From an uncultured Bizionia sp. (GTDB taxonomy: Bacteria; Bacteroidota; Bacteroidia; Flavobacteriales; Flavobacteriaceae): DNA of 64,000 bases. Each line of letters starts with the position of its first letter. Positions within the stretch are counted from its first letter, which is position 1. The stretch covers positions 21,410-85,409 of the forward strand of contig CANMCF010000020.1 of assembly GCA_947496215.1 (NCBI GenBank). The letters run 5' to 3'. Made by a program: the position numbers and the translations under genes. Below, piece after piece: positions 28,153-37,398 of this stretch. The notes under the pieces were generated by a model, which ran no database searches, was not told where the DNA came from, and saw only the letters and a list, made by a program, of their open reading frames with translations.

Positions 28153-30080
28153 TAAAATATTAAATCCAAAATTTTGCTGGAATCTGGGGTGTTCACAATT
28201 TCATAGACTTTAAGAGGTCCGTCTTCCATAAACAAATTAACTGTTCGTCTTTTACATACAAGTTTTTCAATTTGTTCAACAATAGCATTAGGTGTGTTGT
28301 ATCGTGTATGTTTTGATTTCAAAATAAATACCAAAATTGTTTTGGGTAATACGTATTCAGGATTTTCGTCAAAGAACTTTTTGTCAGATAAATGCTGATG
28401 ATATATGCTTTCTTGCTCATTGTAGTCATTTGTGAAATATTCATGAGGTATGAAATAATGAGAGTTTCTGCTAAGGGGTTTTCCATAGTCATTATTTACA
28501 ATAGCATAAGAAAAGGGTAAATAAGTATCAAATATTTTTTCATATGTTTTTAGAATCAATTGTTTTTCTGAATCGATTTTTTGTATGTTGTTTTCAGTAA
28601 ATTGACTATGATTGTAGTAAAAAAAATAAAAACTGAATGACATGAAAAGTGTTGGGATAAGCTTTTTGTTTTTGAATTTGAAGACTTTTTTGCTGAGAAT
28701 TCCAAAATTGCCTGCTAGCAAGGCAATTATAATTGGAATGAAAACACATAATGATTGATTTAGCAAATCCTTATCCCACCAATAGCTATCAATATATGTG
28801 AGGAGAATTAACAAGCATGTACATGAGCTAAAGATGAATTGTAGATAAAACGCTTTTCTCAAATATCTTTTTAGAGTTATTAATATCGTTAGATTTAATG
28901 TGGTAAATGTAAAAAAGATGATTTTCATCTTTTTGTAAGAAAGCAACAACAAAGGAGAGTCCGTATAAATAGATACATCGATAATATTATTCTGTAAAAA
29001 TGTTAGAAAGTTTGTTTGCTTTATGACGCACATTATGTAATGTAGACAAAGAATGATTGTAGTGCCCAACAGGTAGGCCCTTATGCTTTGGTATTTTGCA
29101 TGATTGTATATCTTAGGAGTAAATAGAATTAAGCATAGTAGTAGTATAGGTACTAGAATAACGGCTGTGAATAAATTGATTAGTGTTATTGCAGCAAAAA
29201 TCAGTGTTAAATCAAAATTAAAACCAAATAGTCTTGAAGTTTTAAAATGTGGATTTACTATATAGGGAATAGTTGGTAATGCGAAACACAAACTTAAAAA
29301 AATGGATTTGTGTTCGAAAACATAATTAATGTTAATAGGGATAATGTTTATGTAAAAAATAAAAATCAATGAAGCTATCAAAGCCAAGATTTTATTTGTG
29401 TCATTTAACTTAGATGTTACCCAAAAAATAATCAAGGCTAAAAAAATTGTTTCTATAACCCCAAAGGATTGCAATGCTAACTCGGAACTGATTCCTGTTA
29501 GTTTTTGATAAAAATTTATAAGTGTTAGTTCTCCATTTATAGATAGGGAGTCATTATACAGGCTATTGAAATTCATTGATTTTATAGCGTTTAGATCACT
29601 TAGCCAAAAATCAGACAACAAGTATAAATCATATTCAATTAAATAAAAACGACTTGTGATGACTGCTAGACTGATTATGAGAATAACTAAAAATGATTGA
29701 AGTATTGGGGTAGATATTCTGCAGTTTAAATTTATTTTGGAGTAATGATTCAATTCTTTCAGTAATCGTAGAATGATTAATTCTTTTTCTTGCCTTAACA
29801 CCGAAAGGAATTGTCTGCCTTTCTTTTGCTTAAAATAATGCAAGAAGAAAAGTGTCGACAAAGTTAAATAGGCGCTTATAGAATCGTAAAGGTTAAGTAA
29901 GGTAAGTATGTAGTTGATTATGACCAAACAACTTCCGTAGGTTATCAATATGAAAATGTAATTTTCAAAAGGTTTGTTAAATATAGTTTTGTTGGTGATT
30001 TTATTATTGATAAAGGTTAGTAAAATCACAAGTAGGGTTATTCTTGCGAACCCTATGGAGAGTAAAAAATTATAAAGCAT
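28152..30080 (-). CDS. Polytopic membrane protein of the Pel-like operon, family unknown
   Basis: 642 residues with roughly a dozen hydrophobic helices over about 1-480, followed by a soluble C-terminal domain of about 150 residues (from NHSQFTENNIQK; FSYAIVNNDYGKPLSRNSHYFIPHEYF). The shape recalls GT-C glycosyltransferases or polymerase-like membrane proteins, but no signature motif is recognised. It takes the place where Pel operons elsewhere carry pelD/pelE, but is not like them: no GAF/GGDEF or TPR part. It is coupled to the genes on both sides (10-base gap before, 1-base overlap after), so it is very likely a functional part of the system. Confidence 0.75.
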   Translation of the reverse strand: MLYNFLLSIGFARITLLVILLTFINNKITNKTIFNKPFENYIFILITYGSCLVIINYILTLLNLYDSISAYLTLSTLFFLHYFKQKKGRQFLSVLRQEKELIILRLLKELNHYSKINLNCRISTPILQSFLVILIISLAVITSRFYLIEYDLYLLSDFWLSDLNAIKSMNFNSLYNDSLSINGELTLINFYQKLTGISSELALQSFGVIETIFLALIIFWVTSKLNDTNKILALIASLIFIFYINIIPININYVFEHKSIFLSLCFALPTIPYIVNPHFKTSRLFGFNFDLTLIFAAITLINLFTAVILVPILLLCLILFTPKIYNHAKYQSIRAYLLGTTIILCLHYIMCVIKQTNFLTFLQNNIIDVSIYTDSPLLLLSYKKMKIIFFTFTTLNLTILITLKRYLRKAFYLQFIFSSCTCLLILLTYIDSYWWDKDLLNQSLCVFIPIIIALLAGNFGILSKKVFKFKNKKLIPTLFMSFSFYFFYYNHSQFTENNIQKIDSEKQLILKTYEKIFDTYLPFSYAIVNNDYGKPLSRNSHYFIPHEYFTNDYNEQESIYHQHLSDKKFFDENPEYVLPKTILVFILKSKHTRYNTPNAIVEQIEKLVCKRRTVNLFMEDGPLKVYEIVNTPDSSKILDLIF

Positions 30081-30089
30081 AAAACTAAA

Positions 30090-30893
30090 TTATCTAAAAG
30101 ATGGGGAGGTCTGTAGATTGATGTTTCCAATAAATTTAGACCATTTTCTAGGTAATCTTCTTTTAATTTTTCTATTGATTTTTCTTGAATCGCTATATTC
30201 AATAATGATCACTTCTTTTTTATATTTTTCATAGGCTTCTTGGATTGTTTTCTTTCTTGATTTAAAATCGCTTTTCTCTCTAATAGCATAGGATGAAGTC
30301 TTAAAGTCATAATCGGTAACTAATGATTCAATTACTATGGATGATATATAAGCGTGTGTGTTTGGAAGTAGTTCTAAACCAGAGTTCTGTATTAGTTTTA
30401 AATGATCGTTTTTGTCTTTGATCTCTTTAATGAGACTAATTAGATGATCTTTTTGAAAATAGCTTTTTCCATAGCGGCAAAAATTGTCGATATTGTCTAA
30501 AAATAAACCGTCAAACCCTAATGTTGCTAATGATTTTACATGTTTCATTAAAACTTTGCGAGTTTCTTTAGCAGATAGATCAATGAAATAGCTGTCCCAA
30601 ATTTTGTTTTTGCCAACTAGATTGTTCTTTACCTCTTTAAAATAAGTGGTATATTCATTAACTTCTCCTAGGCTAATATAAGCGAAAATAGTGGTGTTGT
30701 TTTTTTTTAAAACAGCTATATCTGTTTTTGAATAATGCTGAGCTTCTAAAATAACATAATCATAACCATTGATTGATTCTGGAGCTACTTTTCCATAGCA
30801 TAAGTAAATAGTTTTTTTGTCAAACTCTTCAGCAGGAGCCAAATGATTGATAGATGTAAAGATCAAAATGAAAATTATTTTAAAATGATGCAT
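30090..30893 (-). CDS. Secreted PelA-type glycoside hydrolase (GH114/GH166-like TIM barrel)
   Basis: 267 residues with a signal peptide (IIFILIFTSINHLAPA). The core shows YLCYGKVAPES, IFAYISLGEVNEYTTYF and LGFDGLFLDNIDNF near 145-158, the arrangement of endo-alpha-1,4-galactosaminidase-type barrels and of the N-terminal hydrolase domain of PelA. The acidic residues in SLGEVNE and FLDNID are candidate catalytic positions. In Pseudomonas this domain is fused to the deacetylase; here it is a separate gene. It overlaps pelG by 14 bases. Predicted role: trimming the polymer in the periplasm. Confidence 0.8.
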   Translation of the reverse strand: MHHFKIIFILIFTSINHLAPAEEFDKKTIYLCYGKVAPESINGYDYVILEAQHYSKTDIAVLKKNNTTIFAYISLGEVNEYTTYFKEVKNNLVGKNKIWDSYFIDLSAKETRKVLMKHVKSLATLGFDGLFLDNIDNFCRYGKSYFQKDHLISLIKEIKDKNDHLKLIQNSGLELLPNTHAYISSIVIESLVTDYDFKTSSYAIREKSDFKSRKKTIQEAYEKYKKEVIIIEYSDSRKINRKIKRRLPRKWSKFIGNINLQTSPSFR

Positions 30894-32469
30894 AATAATG
30901 ATAATCTAATTGAGTGAAAAAGCGCAATACTTTTCTTAGGGTTAATAGCATATAGGCAAAAGCACCGGTTAGCATACCAAATACACTATACTCATAATAA
31001 AAAAATCGACTTAAAACGAACCCGACTATTAAATTTGCTAAAAATCCAATTATAATAGATTTCAATGGCGTTGATGAAATGTTTAATGTAAATAGATATA
31101 AAGTATTTAGCATTCCCCATATCAACAGTATGTAACCAATACTTCCATATAAAAACACATTCAAGCCAATGTCTTTTAACTGTTCGTTGAAAAGTGATGA
31201 ATATCCCCATCGACTAGTAATTAAAAGATATAAAGCACTTGTTATGATTATTCCACTGACAATAAGTAAAGAAACGTTCCTCCAATAGGCTTTTTTAAAA
31301 TCATTATTAAATTTTTTCAAAGACTCAATCGATGTACTCCGTTGTTTGTAGTCTAAAAATTTACTGAATGTTGTTATGCTATATTCCAATACTCCAACCA
31401 TAAGGAAAAATGTGAGTACGGCCAAGTCCATACCAATTTCATAATTGGGTTCATAAAAAATAAAGTATGGTAAATCCCTGTTTATGTTTGATGACCAAGC
31501 CAATATTCGATCTAAGAAAACGAACAAATAGAAAAAAACGCCATATAAAAAGTAATTGAAATTCGAATATATTATTTGTGATGATTTAAGATCTTGGGAG
31601 ACATGGTTTAAATCATTTTTTTTTACGAATTTCAAATGGTGTTTTATAAATATTCGTGATATGAAAATGGACAAGCTAATTCCAATCCAGTGGGTGAGGT
31701 AAATGGGTAGAACATCCATAGCTTTCAAAAGTAAGGATATAGCAGTGCCAATTATGATGGCTACAGATGAAATCCAGCGTTGTTTCAATGGATACAAAGG
31801 AGCCAAGGCGAGAAGCAAATAACCAATCAAAAAAGAATAGCATGACATGACGATGAGTACACTGAATGGGTAGAAATTAAGAATGACATTCATTGTAAAC
31901 AATATTATAAAAACAAGGAGAAAAGTTTTTAACCCATTTTCAATTAAGTTGTTAATTGTTGATTTTGTGTTAATATAATCTTGATGATTCCAATAGAATG
32001 AAATTTGTTTACCTATTACTTGAACAAATCCGCCAGATACTATAAAACCAATTATAACCCCTAATACAACGGTTGTTGATTGCAATTCGTTGAATTCTAG
32101 GCTTGTCCATAGTGAATAGCCAAAGAGTACTATTGAGAATATTTGTAGGAATGCAGGCGTTTGATGGATTAAGCCAGCAGGGTATTTTGTGACGAACAGT
32201 TTAGTTTTTACCCATAGGTAATCTGATAATGGAAAATATTTTGGGTTTTCTATTTCAGGTAGATTAGAATCAAAAGTATTGCACTTGTCTTTAATTTCGT
32301 TGAACATTGTCTTGGCAAGTTCTTCTATAGAGGTAGATTGATAATCCGTTATGGCATCAATTTCCCTAATTCCAAGAGATTCTATGGTAGCAATAACTGC
32401 GTTAATATTTATAGGGACTCCAATTTTATCTTGAATGTCTTCCTTTAACTGTACTTTGTAATTGATCAT
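30880..32469 (-). CDS. pelG: PelG-like polysaccharide exporter
   Basis: 529 residues. About 12 membrane helices from residue 107 on, with PelG-like features such as VSGGFVQVIGKQISFYWNHQDY near 145-165 and a MATE/MOP-type flippase layout. It should carry the growing chain over the inner membrane together with PelF. An extra hydrophilic N-terminus of about 105 residues (IQDKIGVPININAVIATIESLGIREID...) precedes the first helix and makes it longer than the about 456-residue Pseudomonas protein. The start overlaps the pelF stop as ATGA. Confidence 0.82.
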   Translation of the reverse strand: MINYKVQLKEDIQDKIGVPININAVIATIESLGIREIDAITDYQSTSIEELAKTMFNEIKDKCNTFDSNLPEIENPKYFPLSDYLWVKTKLFVTKYPAGLIHQTPAFLQIFSIVLFGYSLWTSLEFNELQSTTVVLGVIIGFIVSGGFVQVIGKQISFYWNHQDYINTKSTINNLIENGLKTFLLVFIILFTMNVILNFYPFSVLIVMSCYSFLIGYLLLALAPLYPLKQRWISSVAIIIGTAISLLLKAMDVLPIYLTHWIGISLSIFISRIFIKHHLKFVKKNDLNHVSQDLKSSQIIYSNFNYFLYGVFFYLFVFLDRILAWSSNINRDLPYFIFYEPNYEIGMDLAVLTFFLMVGVLEYSITTFSKFLDYKQRSTSIESLKKFNNDFKKAYWRNVSLLIVSGIIITSALYLLITSRWGYSSLFNEQLKDIGLNVFLYGSIGYILLIWGMLNTLYLFTLNISSTPLKSIIIGFLANLIVGFVLSRFFYYEYSVFGMLTGAFAYMLLTLRKVLRFFTQLDYHYYASF

Positions 32470-34016
32470 ACAGATTTATAATTTATTTTTCCTTTCTGAT
32501 GAATTTTATCGGTTTTCTTATAATTGAAAAAAGATTTATAACTTTCTTCATAATTAGAAATAAAATCATTGATAGCAAAGTTGTCGATTATTCTAGCTCT
32601 GGCATTTTTTCCCATTTGTAAGCGAAGTTTGTCATCTGTTAATAGTGTAATTACCTTTTTAGCAATGTCTTTGTAATCTTTTGCTTTGCAGAGAAACCCA
32701 CAATCACTATTTAAAGCTTCATTTACGCCCCCAACATCGGTTGCTACTACTGGGATGCCACAACTCATAGATTCTATAACAGTATATGGGAAACCTTCAG
32801 AAATGGATGTAAGTATAGAAATGTCACCTTCAGGAAATATTTTATGAGGTTCGGAATGATGACCTGCCAATATAAAATGATTTTCTAGATTTAGTTCTTT
32901 TATGAGAGCTTCACACTGTTTAGTGTATTCTGGGACTGCATTTTTATTGCCATAAATTAAATATTTCACATTGGGTATGGTTCTTCTTGCTACATTACAT
33001 GATTTAATCATTGTAATGATGTCTTTTAGTTCAAAGATTCTAGCTGCTGCGACAACTGTAGGTCTGCCATCATTTGTTTTTGGCCTTATAATTGGTCTAA
33101 ATTTATCTGTGTCAATTCCATTATAGATTATTTTTATTTTTTTGGGATCCGCCCCATAGTTTTTTTCCCATTTTGTATTGAATTTATTTACAGATAGAAT
33201 TAAATCTGATTTATAATAGACTAAACGAGTTATGGATTCAGAAAATCTAATTAAAAAGTCTTTTAAAAAATTTGAATAATTAGAAGAGTTAATGGCAAGT
33301 AGCCTTTCTCTTATGAAAACCCCGTGTTCTGTTAAAATCAATGGTGTATTATGCTTAAACTTAGCTATTAAAGCAGGTAAAACAGTAAATCCAGCAATTG
33401 TAATGTGTGACACATTCACCTTGGGGACATCTATGGATATTGGCATTAAGAATCTATAAACCCACCGTAAACCCGTTGTTAAATCTATAAGGGTTGTTGA
33501 TTGTTTGTAGCTGGTTGCATTATCATTCATATAGTTTTTGTATGCATCCCAAACACATTTGCTAGTCATAGTTTTCTTATAATCATACATTTGAAAATAA
33601 CTCCACATTGAGAACAATACATTATACAGTTCGTCTAAATCCTTTTTTTCTGAATATATGATGTCTAATAGTTTTTTTATTAGAGGGACAAACTCTATGT
33701 CTATAGTTTTGAAATCGGTTATCTCTTTTCGACGGACAATTTTATAATATTGCTTCCCAAAATTTAAATAATCATGAGGTTCGTTAGGAGACCATATAGG
33801 CAATTGAATTACTTTTTTTACACTTTTTGGGAGTTCGCAATTATATTTTGATTCATAATTGGCATTGATGGAATAAATGTAATATTCGATTCCTTTTGTT
33901 TCATTGCATAAAGTATGAGCCCAAGTAGAAATACCTCCTCCATAAAAGGGATAATTTCCTTCAGTAATTAACATTACCTTTAAACTGGGAGCGCTATTTT
34001 TTTGTTGAGGGAGCAT
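32466..34016 (-). CDS. pelF: PelF-like GT4 glycosyltransferase
   Basis: 516 residues, soluble, GT-B fold. The N-terminal VMLITEGNYPFYGGGISTWAHTL (about 14-36) is the distinctive PelF opening. SHITIAGFTVLPAL and LTEHGVFIRERL lie mid-protein. The nucleotide-sugar site SEGFPYTVIESMSCGIPVVATDVGG (about 414-438) has the E-x7-E pattern. In known Pel systems PelF polymerises UDP-linked N-acetylhexosamine in the cytosol. First gene of the operon, with a long 5' gap (34017-34624). Similarity to PelF is recognised by motif, not by search. Confidence 0.85.
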   Translation of the reverse strand: MLPQQKNSAPSLKVMLITEGNYPFYGGGISTWAHTLCNETKGIEYYIYSINANYESKYNCELPKSVKKVIQLPIWSPNEPHDYLNFGKQYYKIVRRKEITDFKTIDIEFVPLIKKLLDIIYSEKKDLDELYNVLFSMWSYFQMYDYKKTMTSKCVWDAYKNYMNDNATSYKQSTTLIDLTTGLRWVYRFLMPISIDVPKVNVSHITIAGFTVLPALIAKFKHNTPLILTEHGVFIRERLLAINSSNYSNFLKDFLIRFSESITRLVYYKSDLILSVNKFNTKWEKNYGADPKKIKIIYNGIDTDKFRPIIRPKTNDGRPTVVAAARIFELKDIITMIKSCNVARRTIPNVKYLIYGNKNAVPEYTKQCEALIKELNLENHFILAGHHSEPHKIFPEGDISILTSISEGFPYTVIESMSCGIPVVATDVGGVNEALNSDCGFLCKAKDYKDIAKKVITLLTDDKLRLQMGKNARARIIDNFAINDFISNYEESYKSFFNYKKTDKIHQKGKINYKSV

Positions 34017-34624
34017 TTGAGAGCAAATAAAAGTGTTGACTTTGATTGCAGCTAATTTACTTGAGTTAATTTTAGTGGATATAGATAAAAAGTGGTTTTA
34101 ATCGATGAAGTGTATATGTGTGTGATAGGAGTGAAATAAGTGAAAACATATACCGTTTTTAAAAATTATTTCACTATTAAGTTATCTCTTCAAAGCCATT
34201 TTTTAAGATTGTTACAAAAGGAGTTGAATAAGTTGTTTCTTATGTGAAATAGCTGAAATAGTACTATTTAAGATAGGAATATTATTGAAAAACACTAGAA
34301 GGGTTTTGTTTTAAGATGAAGCTGTAAATTTCAATCATAATACCTTATAACTTATGGTTTTTATGCCTATCAATTAGAATGTTTTTTATGTGTTTGTAGA
34401 TGAAAGTTGTTTTATTTCGATAAAATAAGATTTCTTCTAGAGCTGACCTCACCAAGTAAAAAAGGAGAGGTCTTTGTTTTGTACATTACAACCAATGGAC
34501 GTTTACCAGATTCTTTAGAAGAAAAAACTTTCTTTTTTGTATTAAAAAGAAATATGACCATATACGGAGTACAGACAGACAAAATGTTTCACAAGTTTTT
34601 AAATTTGAAATCAAATAGACTTGC
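34017..34624. other. Long intergenic region upstream of the Pel-like operon
   Basis: About 600 very AT-rich bases between pelF (reading left) and the end of the mutase gene. It has no convincing gene (the 106-codon plus-strand frame runs into the mutase) and no exact TAnnTTTG element toward pelF. It contains the GTGAAATA motif cluster (34130-34251) and a weak GACCTC/GAGGTC hairpin at 34445-34472. Confidence 0.5.
34130..34251. promoter_or_regulatory. GTGAAATA motif cluster with 10-bp inverted repeat upstream of pelF
   Basis: AGTGAAATAA at 34130-34139 and its exact inverse TTATTTCACT at 34166-34175 (26-base spacer), plus a third GTGAAATA at 34244-34251. They lie about 115-235 bases upstream of the pelF start and may be operator sites. 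The repeat is seen; the role is inference. Confidence 0.45.
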
Positions 34625-36751
34625 TTATTCTTCTATCAAAACCTCTAAAATCTTAATGGCAGCTTCACTGATTTTGGTTCCTGGACCAAAAACTGCAACT
34701 GCACCGGCATCGAACAAGTATTGGTAATCTTGCTTTGGGATGACACCGCCAACGATGACCATGATGTCTTCCCTGCCATAATTCTTAAGAGCTTCTATTA
34801 CTTGTGGAACCAATGTCTTGTGCCCAGCTGCAAGAGAGGAAACACCCAAGATATGTACATCGTTTTCCACGGCTTGCTTTGCTGCTTCCTGTGGAGTCTG
34901 GAACAAGGGGCCTATGTCCACATCGAAACCAACGTCTGCATAACCTGTTGCAACTACCTTTGCGCCGCGGTCGTGCCCGTCTTGTCCCATTTTTGCAATC
35001 ATGATACGAGGCCTACGCCCATCTTGTTCTGCAAATGCATTGGCCAATTCTTTTGCCTTCTTAAAGCTTTTATCGTCTTTTATTTCTTTGCTATACACTC
35101 CCGAAAATGATTTTATTTGTGCTTTGTAACGCCCGAATTCGACCTCCATGGCATCACTTATTTCTCCCAAAGTTGCGCGTTCACGAGCAGCTTCGACTGC
35201 TAAAGCTAATAAATTTTTTGTTCCAGTTCGTGCTGCCTTGGTTAAATCGTCTAACGTTCGTTGTACTTTTTTCGTGTCTCGTTTGGCTTTGATTCCATTT
35301 AAACGTTCTATCTGTTGGTTACGTACCGTTTGGTTGTCGACCTCTAGAATATGCAAGGGATCTTCCTCTTCCAAGACATATTTGTTTACGCCGACAATGA
35401 TATCTTGCCCAGAATCTATTCTTGCTTGTTTTCTTGCAGCAGCTTCCTCAATACGTAGTTTTGGGATTCCTGCCTCGATGGCTTTTGTCATTCCTCCAAG
35501 CTCTTCGACTTCCTCAATCAAGGACCATGCCTTTTCTGCAATGTCATTGGTTAGTTTTTCTACATAATAGCTACCAGCCCAAGGGTCTACCGTTTTTGTG
35601 ATGTTGGTTTCCTCTTGTAGGAATATTTGTGTGTTTCGTGCTATTCTTGCGGAAAAATCCGTTGGTAGTGCAATGGCTTCATCCAAAGCATTGGTATGTA
35701 GGCTTTGCGTACCTCCAAATGCTGCAGCTGTAGCTTCTATCGTTGTTCTGGCAACATTGTTGAACGGGTCTTGTTCCGTCAAACTCCAGCCACTGGTTTG
35801 ACAATGTGTCCTCAAAGCCAATGATTTCTGGTTTTTTGGGTTGAATTGCTTTACAAGTTTTGCCCACAGCATCCTAGCTGCACGCATTTTTGCAATTTCC
35901 ATGAAATGATTCATTCCAATGGCCCAAAAGAAAGAGAGGCGAGGAGCAAAGGTGTCAATGTCCATCCCAGCTGCCAATCCTTTTCTTATGTATTCCAAAC
36001 CATCTGCCAATGTGTAGGCCAGTTCAATGTCACAAGTTGCACCGGCTTCTTGCATGTGATATCCCGAAATACTAATGCTGTTGAACTTGGGCATATTGTT
36101 ACTTGTGTACTCAAATATATCCGAGATGATCTTCATGGAAGGAGTAGGTGGATAGATGTATGTGTTTCTAACCATGAACTCCTTTAAAATGTCATTTTGT
36201 ATCGTCCCAGCAAGCAATTCTGGTTTCACCCCTTGCTCTTCGGCTGCTACGATGTAAAAGGCTAGTATGGGAAGGACGGCACCATTCATTGTCATGGAAA
36301 CGGACATTTTGTCCAATGGTATCTGGTCGAACAATATCTTCATGTCCTCGACACTATCTATGGCCACACCAGCTTTTCCAACATCTCCAACGACACGTTC
36401 GTGGTCACTGTCGTAACCTCTGTGGGTTGCCAGGTCGAAAGCCACTGAAAGCCCTTTCTGTCCTGCTGCCAAGTTGCGTCTGTAAAAGGCATTGCTGTCT
36501 TCAGCCGTACTAAACCCTGCATATTGACGAATCGTCCATGGCCTACGAACATACATCGTACTGTATGGACCACGAAGGTTTGGTGCTATTCCTGCTACAA
36601 AATCCAAATGATTCAAGTTTGCAAGGTCTTCTTTTGAATATGTGGATTTTACGACAATGTCCTCTGCCGTATTGAAAGTTTCCTTGTTAACGGGTTCTAT
36701 GCCTTTTACTTCAGGTTTTAAATTGAGATGTTGAATATTCTTTCTTTGCAT
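34625..36751 (-). CDS. mutB: Methylmalonyl-CoA mutase, large (catalytic) subunit
   Basis: A 708-residue B12 enzyme interconverting succinyl-CoA and methylmalonyl-CoA (propionate metabolism). N-terminal TIM barrel with the substrate region [31 protein letters not shown] near 60-92. C-terminal cobalamin-binding domain with [11 protein letters not shown] near 585, the DxHxxG base-off histidine loop, and the downstream GVSSLAAGH and GGVIPxxD motifs. The start overlaps the preceding lipoprotein stop (TAATG). Confidence 0.96.
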   Translation of the reverse strand: MQRKNIQHLNLKPEVKGIEPVNKETFNTAEDIVVKSTYSKEDLANLNHLDFVAGIAPNLRGPYSTMYVRRPWTIRQYAGFSTAEDSNAFYRRNLAAGQKGLSVAFDLATHRGYDSDHERVVGDVGKAGVAIDSVEDMKILFDQIPLDKMSVSMTMNGAVLPILAFYIVAAEEQGVKPELLAGTIQNDILKEFMVRNTYIYPPTPSMKIISDIFEYTSNNMPKFNSISISGYHMQEAGATCDIELAYTLADGLEYIRKGLAAGMDIDTFAPRLSFFWAIGMNHFMEIAKMRAARMLWAKLVKQFNPKNQKSLALRTHCQTSGWSLTEQDPFNNVARTTIEATAAAFGGTQSLHTNALDEAIALPTDFSARIARNTQIFLQEETNITKTVDPWAGSYYVEKLTNDIAEKAWSLIEEVEELGGMTKAIEAGIPKLRIEEAAARKQARIDSGQDIIVGVNKYVLEEEDPLHILEVDNQTVRNQQIERLNGIKAKRDTKKVQRTLDDLTKAARTGTKNLLALAVEAARERATLGEISDAMEVEFGRYKAQIKSFSGVYSKEIKDDKSFKKAKELANAFAEQDGRRPRIMIAKMGQDGHDRGAKVVATGYADVGFDVDIGPLFQTPQEAAKQAVENDVHILGVSSLAAGHKTLVPQVIEALKNYGREDIMVIVGGVIPKQDYQYLFDAGAVAVFGPGTKISEAAIKILEVLIEE

Positions 36752-37395
36752 TACATTATCATTTTATGAAGGTAAGGATCAAAATTTACTTCGTAACCTG
36801 TGGACAATTGTATGTACACGGTCTTTTCGTTATGCGATACGATGTACGTGGAATTATAACTGGTAACATTGTTTTTCGTGTTGTCGATCCTATATACGGC
36901 CTTAAATATCTGAGGCCCGAATTTGGCATTGTATTTCGCGGTGATCTTGGTAAACTCCAAACCGGAATCCTCAGCAAATATTTCGTTGTTAACCCTTATC
37001 ATACTTAAAAGGTATTGAGCATCTCTTTTGGACAAGGGGTGGTAGGGCAATGTGTTTATGGTGTAGGTTGAACCTGTTACCTTGTCATAGAAGATGTGGA
37101 AGTTACCCTCCATCTTTCTAAGTAGGTTTAGGCGTCTATTTTCTTGCTTGTAGTCTTCATCTGTTGTCAAGGATTTTACTACATTTTGATATTCAATCAA
37201 TGGGTATTTTTTAAATACGCTGGGTAGATAGGTCTTTATGCCATCTTCCGCCATAAAGGTGTATTTGCCTTTAACCTCTTCTTGATTGGAAGCATCTAGC
37301 CAGTTTTTTGCTTCTTTGGCTCCTTGCATACATGATGATAGGCATATAAAAGCGTACAAGGTCAGAGTGTATTTTAAAATCCCCCTTTTATTCAT
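36751..37395 (-). CDS. Lipoprotein of unknown function in the mutase cluster
   Basis: 214 residues: a signal peptide with lipobox (FICLSSC) and a mixed alpha/beta mature part ([33 protein letters not shown]). No family recognised. It lies three bases after another lipoprotein gene and overlaps the large mutase subunit by three bases. Two envelope lipoproteins sandwiched between mutase subunits is a flavobacterial arrangement I recall but cannot explain. Confidence 0.75.
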   Translation of the reverse strand: MNKRGILKYTLTLYAFICLSSCMQGAKEAKNWLDASNQEEVKGKYTFMAEDGIKTYLPSVFKKYPLIEYQNVVKSLTTDEDYKQENRRLNLLRKMEGNFHIFYDKVTGSTYTINTLPYHPLSKRDAQYLLSMIRVNNEIFAEDSGLEFTKITAKYNAKFGPQIFKAVYRIDNTKNNVTSYNSTYIVSHNEKTVYIQLSTGYEVNFDPYLHKMIM

Positions 37396-37398
37396 TGA

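Noticed and set aside
34579-34600. TGTTTCACAAG, a possible parS half-site
   Set aside because: Only one arm of the TGTTTCACGTGAAACA palindrome matches; the second arm is absent, so it is not a credible ParB site.
34407-34727. 106-codon plus-strand ORF upstream of the Pel-like operon
   Set aside because: Its last third lies antisense inside the conserved mutase gene, it has no promoter element or recognisable motif, and its composition is that of AT-rich spacer.
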